From Planctomycetaceae bacterium (lineage in GTDB: Bacteria; Planctomycetota; Planctomycetia; Pirellulales; Thermoguttaceae), in contig JAITAZ010000310.1 in assembly GCA_031283825.1 (NCBI GenBank), forward strand, positions 1-9,582: a stretch of DNA of 9,582 bases, in the 5' to 3' direction. The notes below the pieces were generated by a model. That model saw only the letters and a program-made list of their open reading frames with translations, was not told the DNA's origin and searched no databases. Position 1 is the stretch's first letter. Each line of letters begins with the position of its first letter. Below, piece after piece: positions 1 through 5,279 of the stretch. The translations under genes and the position numbers were made by a program.

Positions 1-2
1 GT

Positions 3-116
3 TTCATGCGGACAGAAATGGATTATCTGGTAATCGAAAATTTCATGTTCAACAAAAAAGAACAACCAAATTTCAACGATAAAGAAAATTGGAAAAAAAC
101 TTTTAAATTAGATTAA
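3..116 (+). CDS. 3' end of an unrecognised protein gene (partial)
   Basis: An open frame enters from the left edge and runs 37 codons to a TAA at 114-116. The visible C-terminus begins FMRTEMDYLVIENFMF and ends WKKTFKLD. It is charged and mixed in composition, reads like a real protein tail rather than translated intergenic DNA, and the other two forward frames stop early. I do not recognise the family. There is no membrane segment in the visible part. The gene is convergent with argS, and about 650 bp of repeat-rich non-coding DNA separates the two 3' ends. The start and most of the protein lie outside the window, so no function is proposed. Confidence 0.6.
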   Translation, partial: FMRTEMDYLVIENFMFNKKEQPNFNDKENWKKTFKLD

Positions 117-125
117 AAAATTCGT

Positions 126-190
126 CCGTTGGTATTGCGTTATTTAATCGTAGGCATTTATTTTAGATTATTACAACGCAAAACCAACGG
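126..190. repeat. Long-stem hairpin with 33-nt loop
   Basis: CCGTTGGTATTGCGTT (126-141) and AACGCAAAACCAACGG (175-190) are inverted complements at 15 of 16 positions, with an AT-rich loop between. It lies only 10 bp after the stop codon of the partial gene at the left edge, so it could form at the end of that transcript. No T-run follows directly, so it is not a classical intrinsic terminator. The loop contains TAGGCATTTATT, which also occurs in the element at 9191-9410. Confidence 0.6.
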
Positions 191-201
191 CTACATTGGA
201 G

Positions 202-292
202 ATACTCCGATGGAGTATAAAAAATTAAAACAATATCCCATCGGGATATTCCAAAAATCGCCGTGAGTAAGGCGTACTCGCCTCACTCACGG
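202..292. repeat. Cluster of three consecutive hairpins
   Basis: Three unrelated perfect or near-perfect stems follow one another. ATACTCC/GGAGTAT lies at 202-218 and ATATCCC/GGGATAT at 233-249. A 14-bp stem with one mismatch lies at 261-292, in which CCGTGAGTAAGGCG pairs with CGCCTCACTCACGG around a TACT loop. They sit in non-coding DNA after the left-edge gene. No coding frame of interest crosses them. The function is unknown; candidates are transcript 3'-end structures or REP-like repeats. Confidence 0.6.
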
Positions 293-437
293 TAACGGAT
301 TCAAAAAACACAATACGAATTAAACGATAACGAAATTTTTAACGAATAGACGAATATTTGTAACATATATTTTTTCGTTACAATAATTCAACGACGTTTT
401 TACTTTATTTATCAAAATATTCATTTCGTCAAAAAAA

Positions 438-468
438 AATTCCGTTGCTCTTTCAGGGCGTAGGAATT
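438..468. repeat. Short inverted repeat AATTCC...GGAATT
   Basis: AATTCC (438-443) pairs with GGAATT (463-468) around a 19-nt loop that reads GTTGCTCTTTCAGGGCGTA. It abuts the left end of the large nested inverted repeat that begins at 469 and may belong to it. The rest of 293-437 is AT-rich and holds no gene that I can support. It contains one copy of CGTTACAATAATT at 376-388, whose GTTACA (377-382) is mirrored by TGTAAC at 359-364. Confidence 0.4.
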
Positions 469-751
469 GTAATATATCAGTGGAATTATTTTTTATTAGT
501 CCCGCAGGGACGACAAGTGCATAACCGTAGGTGTAGCGAAGCGTAACCTACGGTTTGGAATCTCGCGATAATCAAGCCCCGCACGGGGCGACACTATGAA
601 ATTGATTTATCGTTACAATAATTCATAGTGTCGTCCCTGCGGGACTTTGGGTTTGTGGGGCATTTTACCGGCGGTTACGCTTCGCCACACCGCCGGTTAT
701 GCACATGTCGCCCCATGCGGGGCTATAATAAATATTTCACTGATATATTAC
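469..751. repeat. Nested inverted repeat element 1 (283 bp)
   Basis: The ends are perfect 14-bp inverted repeats, GTAATATATCAGTG (469-482) and CACTGATATATTAC (738-751). The inner ends are a perfect 12-bp pair, CGACACTATGAA (589-600) and TTCATAGTGTCG (622-633). Each arm holds three small hairpins. The left arm has GTCCC/GGGAC at 499-511, a 10-bp stem AACCGTAGGT/ACCTACGGTT at 523-555, and GCCCC/GGGGC at 576-589. The right arm has GTCCC/GGGAC at 633-645, ACCGGCGGT/ACCGCCGGT at 667-697, and GCCCC/GGGGC at 710-723. The centre is AT-rich and contains CGTTACAATAATT. The element ends 19 bp beyond the argS stop codon and fills the gap between two convergent genes. It looks like a non-autonomous repeat (REP/MITE-like); no transposase is nearby. 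Confidence 0.8.
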
Positions 752-770
752 AAAAATTCTACAGCTGCAA

Positions 771-2507
771 TTACATTCTTTCTACTGTTTTTATTCCTAA
801 TAGATTTAATCCTTTGTTCAATGTTTTTGCGGTTAAATCGCATAGTAATAAACGGGTGAATTTTGCCGAATCGGTTTCTGCACGCAATACTGGACATTGC
901 TCGAAAAAAGTTGAATACTTATTCGCTAACTCAAAAAGATACGTTGTCAATAAATTCGGTCGATAGTCTTTAATCGCGAAATCAATCGAGTCTCCAAACT
1001 TTAAAATTTCTTTTGCCAACATTCGTTCTGTGTCCGCTTTTAATTCCGGTTTGAACTCGCCGGACTTTACGCGATTTCGTAAATCATTTACGTCGATATT
1101 TCCTTTCGTGAAAATACTCCGAACTCTTGCGTAAGCGTATTGCATGTAAGCTGCTGTGTTTCCGTTCATCGCTAACATTTTATCGTAACTAAAAACGTAA
1201 TCGCTCTCTCTATTCTGCGATAAATCAGCGTAAATGATCCCGCCGATTCCAACGTTTTTCGCGATTTCTTTACATTCCTCGTCCGACAACTCCGACCGAT
1301 TATTTGATCTCACGATCTCCAACGCTCTACTTTCCGCCTCGTCCAGCAGACCATTAAGCCCGACCGTGTCGCCGCTGCGAGTCTTAAACGGTTTGCCGTC
1401 TTCGCCAAGCACCGCGCCGAATTTTACGTGCGAAAACTCTACGCCCGTTATATTCATTAACTTTGCTGTCTTAAAGAGTTGCTCAAAATGTAGAGATTGT
1501 CGAAAATCCGTTAAGTATAGAATCGTATCGGGATTAAACTCGCGAATCCGATATAAAATTGTCGCGACGTCGGTTGTTCCGTATAAATACGCGCCGTCTT
1601 TTTTGCGGATCAAAAACGGCGTTTCGCTGCCGTCGAAAAAAACTCCAATCGCGCCGTCTGACTCGCGAGCAATTCCGCGTTTAAGTAAATCCTCAACAAC
1701 GCCCGAAAGCGAAGGATGATAAAAACTCTCGCCAAGCGTGTAATCAAACGAAATTCCTAACCGCTTGTAAATCGAATTTATTTCATCCATCGAGTAAGGC
1801 ATAACCTCGCGCCAAATTTGCAAGTTGTCGGAATTTCCGTCGTGTAATTTCGCCGTTTCAGCAAGCACGTTTTCGGCAACGTCTTTGTCGCCGTTGTCCA
1901 TCTTTGCGCGAACTATTCTATATACTCTGCTCAATTCAGCGACAGGTTGAACTCGATACGAATCGGCGTCGAGATAATTTCTGTAGCCGAAAATTATCAT
2001 TCCGAATTGAGTTCCCCAATCGCCTAAATGATTGTCTGTAATGACATTATGACCGCGAAAACGAAGCATATTAGTGATTGCATTTCCCAAGACGGTCGAG
2101 CGAAGATGTCCCACGTGCATCGGCTTGGCGACATTCGGACCCGAATAATCGACTATAAATTTTTTCGATTTTTTAATCGGATCGATTCCCATTTTTTCTG
2201 AATCGACATTATTTCGAAAAATCTGATTCGACAAAAACGACTCGCTTAACACAAGATTTATAAAACCCGCGCCCGCGACTTCAACTGAATCGCAAATATC
2301 ATCGACCCGAAGCCGTGAAATTATTTCGCCGGCGATTTCTCGCGGATTACGAGACAATCGTTTTGCAAGAGGCATCGCAATATTCGCCTGATAATCGCCA
2401 AAACGAATATCCTGCGACGGACGAATCAAATCAACATAATCAGACGTATCGTCAACCAAATCGTTAATCGCGTCTGTAAATCGCGATTTCAATAATTCAA
2501 GAATCAT
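771..2507 (-). CDS. argS: Arginyl-tRNA synthetase
   Basis: Class I aminoacyl-tRNA synthetase that charges tRNA-Arg with arginine using ATP in the cytoplasm. The 578-residue product has the whole family layout. The N-terminal Arg-tRNA-synthetase additional domain spans about residues 1-90 and includes the FGDYQANIAMPLAK stretch. The catalytic Rossmann domain carries the HIGH-type signature HVGH (131-134) within PNVAKPMHVGHLRS, and the following GDWGTQFG segment (162-169). The degenerate KMSKS-region equivalent GKPFKTRSGDTV is at about 371-382. The C-terminal DALR anticodon-binding domain begins near AAYMQYAYARVRSI (452-465) and ends with the usual ERM. Length matches the bacterial family. The start is the most upstream ATG in frame with a family-like N-terminus. 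No Shine-Dalgarno site is visible; TTGTAACGAAAATT directly precedes the ATG on the coding strand. The gene appears to be transcribed alone, with repeat element 1 just after its stop. Confidence 0.97.
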   Translation of the reverse strand: MILELLKSRFTDAINDLVDDTSDYVDLIRPSQDIRFGDYQANIAMPLAKRLSRNPREIAGEIISRLRVDDICDSVEVAGAGFINLVLSESFLSNQIFRNNVDSEKMGIDPIKKSKKFIVDYSGPNVAKPMHVGHLRSTVLGNAITNMLRFRGHNVITDNHLGDWGTQFGMIIFGYRNYLDADSYRVQPVAELSRVYRIVRAKMDNGDKDVAENVLAETAKLHDGNSDNLQIWREVMPYSMDEINSIYKRLGISFDYTLGESFYHPSLSGVVEDLLKRGIARESDGAIGVFFDGSETPFLIRKKDGAYLYGTTDVATILYRIREFNPDTILYLTDFRQSLHFEQLFKTAKLMNITGVEFSHVKFGAVLGEDGKPFKTRSGDTVGLNGLLDEAESRALEIVRSNNRSELSDEECKEIAKNVGIGGIIYADLSQNRESDYVFSYDKMLAMNGNTAAYMQYAYARVRSIFTKGNIDVNDLRNRVKSGEFKPELKADTERMLAKEILKFGDSIDFAIKDYRPNLLTTYLFELANKYSTFFEQCPVLRAETDSAKFTRLLLCDLTAKTLNKGLNLLGIKTVERM

Positions 2508-2513
2508 AATTTT

Positions 2514-2526
2514 CGTTACAATAATT
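2514..2526 (-). promoter_or_regulatory. CGTTACAATAATT motif before argS
   Basis: On the coding strand the site reads AATTATTGTAACG and ends 6 nt before the argS ATG, where a Shine-Dalgarno sequence would be expected but is absent. The same 13 bases occur at 376-388 and 611-623, and a shorter form (CGTTACAA) lies before the GT-A-like gene. TATTGT could serve as a -10 box for a nearly leaderless transcript, but no good -35 box is seen. Its role is inferred only from position and recurrence. Confidence 0.3.
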
Positions 2527-2646
2527 TTTTTTGTGATATTTTAAACTGTTCGCGTTTAAATTTTCAGTTAGAACCTACAGCTTTTATGGTAATTGTCTAT
2601 TTAAAATTTGTTAATTGTTTTGCGTGAAAGAGAAAAATTTCATTTC

Positions 2647-3381
2647 CTAACTGTTTTCCCATATTTCGTTTATCCATTTTGCGGGTTTTGCGGCTCTTAA
2701 ACCGTATCTGCCGATCCATCCATTTACTACGCAATCGGGATTAGGGTTGCCGTGAAAAATTACAATTTTACAACCGGTTGGTTTTTTCGGCGGCAAAAAA
2801 TGACACAACGGAAATGGTTGTAAACAATGTCTTTTAAAACTACAGCACCATTTTTCGTTCCAGTATTCAAGAACGCCCTTTTGATTTATTGCATGAGACA
2901 AATAAGCCTGCTCGTTTCGATAAGTTGTGCGAATCTGTTCGCCGTTGATTAAAAAGTTATCCAGCACGTCTTGATGTTGTCCGATTTCAAAACGAAAAAC
3001 GGAAGAATTGCCAATAATTTTATCTCTAAATCCCCATTCATGCACGATTAAAAATTTACCCGAACAATCGAAAAACGGTTGAATATCGTCGATAACTAGC
3101 ACGTCTAAATCGATGAATAATCCGATTCCTTTTATGTCGTCTCCGAGTTGATTTCCGAGAATGGTTAATTTTCTCCAACCGCGTTCGGGCAATTTTTTAT
3201 CGAGTTGCATTTCGGGCAACGGGCGAATCTCTACTGAATCATCGACGCCGGTTTTATCGTCCGTGAAACAGATGAATCTATACGGTTGTTTTAAGTTTCG
3301 ACGCACCATCGCCGCAAGATTATTAACATATCGACTGGAAAATTTCGTTCCCCATTTCATGCAAATTATATTTTTGTCCAT
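2647..3381 (-). CDS. GT-A-fold glycosyltransferase-like protein
   Basis: A 244-residue protein without a signal peptide or membrane segment. It opens with IICMKWGTKFSSRYVNNL and continues RFICFTDD (35-42), a pattern I associate with bacterial nucleotide-diphospho-sugar transferase-like proteins. GLFIDLDVLVID (87-98) is preceded by a hydrophobic beta strand and holds the DxD-type metal/sugar-nucleotide site DLD (91-93). NSSVF (125-129), NEQAYLS (156-162) and FHGNPNP (209-215) are in the places where such proteins carry acceptor and donor loops. A sugar-nucleotide donor and a surface-glycan acceptor are plausible, but neither can be read from the sequence. The start is chosen because the family-like N-terminus begins there; no Shine-Dalgarno site is evident. 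The gene is 139 bp upstream of argS and 475 bp downstream of the GT4 gene, with no shared operon evident. Confidence 0.8.
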   Translation of the reverse strand: MDKNIICMKWGTKFSSRYVNNLAAMVRRNLKQPYRFICFTDDKTGVDDSVEIRPLPEMQLDKKLPERGWRKLTILGNQLGDDIKGIGLFIDLDVLVIDDIQPFFDCSGKFLIVHEWGFRDKIIGNSSVFRFEIGQHQDVLDNFLINGEQIRTTYRNEQAYLSHAINQKGVLEYWNEKWCCSFKRHCLQPFPLCHFLPPKKPTGCKIVIFHGNPNPDCVVNGWIGRYGLRAAKPAKWINEIWENS

Positions 3382-3393
3382 AATTCAATTTAT

Positions 3394-3401
3394 CGTTACA
3401 A
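3394..3401 (-). promoter_or_regulatory. CGTTACAA motif before the GT-A-like gene
   Basis: On the coding strand TTGTAACG ends 12 nt upstream of the ATG at 3379-3381, within GATTTGTAACGATAAATTGA. It is a shorter match to the motif before argS, and again no purine-rich ribosome binding site is present. The assignment rests on similarity and position only. Confidence 0.25.
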
Positions 3402-3738
3402 ATCGCGTATCGTAAGCTAAAATATACGGTTATAGTCCCATGCGGAACTGAATAGTTACGATTAAAAAATAAAAATCTTAACAAAATAAACGCAACAAAA
3501 AAATTATAACAAATAATCAATAATGCGTAAATGCCAGAATTATTATTGACAAATTTTACGAATTTCAATTGAGAAACACCGTAAACGCAACGCCGAAATT
3601 TGTCCGTTAAAAAAACGCCCGATTATTTTGTTCTTTACTCTTTTTGTTGAGATGATAAAATACCTCCTCTTTTAGGAACAAGAAATAATTGATAAAAATA
3701 TAATAATCGTTCACGGTTTTTAAATTCATAATTCATAA
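3402..3738. other. Intergenic stretch without a supportable gene
   Basis: AT-rich DNA between the two glycosyltransferase genes. It contains a decayed solo hairpin, AGTCCCATGCGGAACT at 3434-3449, resembling the GTCCC/GGGAC hairpins of element 1. It also contains CGTTCACGGTTTTTAAATTC at 3708-3727, which is an inverted copy of the direct repeat at 5148-5217. An 81-codon minus-strand frame here is not convincing as a gene. Any promoter of the GT-A-like gene must lie in this stretch, but I see no clear -35/-10 pair. Confidence 0.4.
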
Positions 3739-3868
3739 GGGAACATCTAAAAACTAATTTTATTAGGAACGCGGGCGTCCCGCCTGCATGACCAACGCCT
3801 AAATATGCGGTCGAGACGACCGCGTTCCTAATAAAAATAAATTTTACATGAGGTTTTTAGAAGTTCAC
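3739..3868. repeat. Nested inverted repeat element 2, overlapping a gene end
   Basis: The outer ends are imperfect inverted repeats, GGGAACATCTAAAAAC (3739-3754) and GTTTTTAGAAGTTC (3853-3866). Inside them is a perfect 17-bp inverted pair, TTTTATTAGGAACGCGG (3758-3774) and CCGCGTTCCTAATAAAA (3820-3836). Each arm adds its own hairpin, GCGGG/CCCGC at 3771-3783 and GCGGTCG/CGACCGC at 3807-3823. The outer right end overlaps the last codons of the GT4 gene. A separate 28-bp exact copy of the right end is at 5120-5147. In the minus direction the long stem could act as a 3'-end structure for the GT4 transcript. Confidence 0.75.
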
Positions 3869-5014
3869 AAAATGGTACTCGTATAATTTTCTGATTTTTG
3901 CCGTCATGTTGCGATGATCAAATTGGTCGGCAAAGCGTTCTCTGCCGGATAGTCCGAATTTTTTTCTTAGCTCTTTCGATTCCGCAAGTTTTATAATCGA
4001 GTCCTCAAGCGGCTTTATCGACTTCGGCGGCAAAAGATAACCTGTTTCTCCATCAATTACAACCTCGCAAGCTCCGTCGATGTCATAACTTACTACCGGC
4101 TTGCCCGATAATAACGCTTGAGGTAAAACCCTCGCTAAACCCTCGCGTAAACTCGTATGCACCACAATGTCCATCGCCGAAATTACCGACGGTATCAACT
4201 CCGGCGATAAAAGACCCGTAAAAATAAATCTGTCCGAAATCCCAAGCAACTCTACCTCCCGCTTAAATTGATTCATCAAAATTCCATCGCCAACAAGCAT
4301 AAATTTTACCGCCGGAACCCTCCGCAAAATCTCGCTAGACGCCGCTATCAAATACTCATGCCCTTTCAAATGAAATAACCTCGCAATCTTGCCGACCACA
4401 ATGTCATCATCGCGAATCCCAAACTTCGCCCGTGTTTCCTCGCGAAATCGTTCCGAATTAAGAAACCGCTCAACCTCCATCCCACTGTAAATAGTCGTAA
4501 ATTTTTCTCTCGGCGCAACGCCCGAATCAACTAACAAATCTGTCATCGCATCCGCAACCGAAATCATCGCATGACAACGCCTCGCGCCAAATCTCTCGCA
4601 AAATTGATAAAACCTACGAACAAAATTATTCTGATACGGATAAAAAGGCGCGCCATGAACCGTATGAACCACTAACGGAACTCGAATATTCCACGCAACT
4701 AATCGACCAAGTATCCCAGCCTTCGCACTATGCGTATGAACGACATCAGGTCGAAAATTCATCAAACTTCGACGCAACTCAATATACGCCCGAATATCAC
4801 GATACGGAGAAATCGAACGGACTAAATCAGATAATACCAATACCGGAAATCTATCGCCAACCTCAGATAAAAGAGACCCCTCCGGTCCAGTTTCAGAACC
4901 AATTATCAATAATACGTCGTCGCCAAAATCGCTCGCCAAATCCGCACAGTTCAACAACGTGTTCTCCTGCGCGCCGCCAACAATCAATCTAGTAATTATA
5001 TGAACTATACGCAT
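3857..5014 (-). CDS. GT4-type glycosyltransferase (GT-B fold)
   Basis: A 385-residue retaining-type glycosyltransferase of the GT4 / glycosyl transferases group 1 kind. It probably transfers a sugar from a nucleotide-sugar donor during surface polysaccharide or lipid-linked glycan synthesis at the cytoplasmic face of the membrane. The N-terminal Rossmann domain starts MRIVHIITRLIVGGAQENTL, with the glycine-rich acceptor loop GGAQ (13-16), and continues with HTHSAKAG (93-100) and HTVHGAPF (117-124). The donor domain has ARLFHLKGHEYLI (211-223, with the conserved R and K), VGDG (241-244) and SLREGLARVLPQALLSG (288-304). In the usual E-x7-E motif the second acidic residue is Gln299, with Glu291 kept. 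Substrates cannot be deduced. The start gives a family-typical N-terminus; only a weak AAAG lies before it. The last residues VNF and the TAA stop fall inside the terminal repeat of element 2. Confidence 0.92.
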   Translation of the reverse strand: MRIVHIITRLIVGGAQENTLLNCADLASDFGDDVLLIIGSETGPEGSLLSEVGDRFPVLVLSDLVRSISPYRDIRAYIELRRSLMNFRPDVVHTHSAKAGILGRLVAWNIRVPLVVHTVHGAPFYPYQNNFVRRFYQFCERFGARRCHAMISVADAMTDLLVDSGVAPREKFTTIYSGMEVERFLNSERFREETRAKFGIRDDDIVVGKIARLFHLKGHEYLIAASSEILRRVPAVKFMLVGDGILMNQFKREVELLGISDRFIFTGLLSPELIPSVISAMDIVVHTSLREGLARVLPQALLSGKPVVSYDIDGACEVVIDGETGYLLPPKSIKPLEDSIIKLAESKELRKKFGLSGRERFADQFDHRNMTAKIRKLYEYHFVNF

Positions 5015-5064
5015 CGCTTTAATAAATATTCGTAATTCGGAATCGGATAAATTTTATAACTATT

Positions 5065-5100
5065 CAGTAGGCAGCTATTGATCAAATAGCCGACCTGATT
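5065..5100. repeat. Partial copy of the unit found at 9191-9240
   Basis: CAGTAGGCAGCTATTGATCA followed by AAATAGCCGACCTGATT resembles CAGTAGGCATTTATTGATCA and the GATAGGCGG segment that follows it at 9191-9220. The first 20 bases match at 18 positions. It lies upstream of the GT4 gene and appears to be a fragment or degraded copy of repeat element 4. Confidence 0.5.
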
Positions 5101-5119
5101 CTGAACGCAACAAGCGGGA

Positions 5120-5149
5120 AAATTTTACATGAGGTTTTTAGAAGTTCCC
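5120..5149. repeat. Solo copy of the element 2 terminal repeat
   Basis: Bases 5120-5147 match 3839-3866 exactly over 28 bp, including ACATGAGGTTTTTAGAAGTT. No partner arm or internal hairpins are nearby, so this is an isolated end. A related sequence, GGGAATCTCTAAAAA, occurs in the opposite orientation at 7216-7230 near element 3. Confidence 0.8.
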
Positions 5150-5217
5150 AAATTTAAAAAATCGTGAATGGTTACAATACTTTAATTCCGAATTTAAAAA
5201 ACCGTGAACGCTTACAA
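5148..5217. repeat. Two direct 30-bp repeats with a 40-bp period
   Basis: The units at 5148-5177 and 5188-5217 agree at 26 of 30 positions. Both contain GAATTTAAAAAA- or AAATTTAAAAAA-like bases, then CGTGAA and a final TTACAA. An inverted third copy of the core lies at 3708-3727. Both units end in the TTACAA that is shared with the motif before argS. They lie between lysC and the GT4 gene, about 130-200 bp upstream of the latter's ATG. Confidence 0.65.
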
Positions 5218-5279
5218 AAAAACAATATTACATACTGACGGGCAACTACTGCTTAACATGAGTGAATAATTGCGTGCTA

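Noticed and set aside
711..735. Intrinsic terminator of argS formed by GCCCC/GGGGC
   Set aside because: A stable stem is present downstream of argS, but no T-run follows on the minus strand, and the stem is better explained as part of repeat element 1.
469..751. CRISPR array or other phage-defence repeat
   Set aside because: The repeats are inverted and nested, with no regular direct repeats and unique spacers, and no cas genes are present.
628..966. A 112-codon plus-strand frame across element 1 and the argS end
   Set aside because: It is composed of translated hairpin repeats followed by antisense argS sequence; nothing in it resembles a protein family.
1234..1719. A 161-codon plus-strand frame inside argS
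   Set aside because: It is antisense to the catalytic core of argS and is explained by that gene's codon bias; serine/proline-rich with no family features.
3323..3568. An 81-codon minus-strand frame with a hydrophobic stretch, overlapping the start of the GT-A-like gene
   Set aside because: It overlaps a well-supported gene by 59 bp in another frame, has no ribosome binding site, and its hydrophobic character is what AT-rich non-coding DNA yields. The repeat fragment at 3434-3449 lies inside it.
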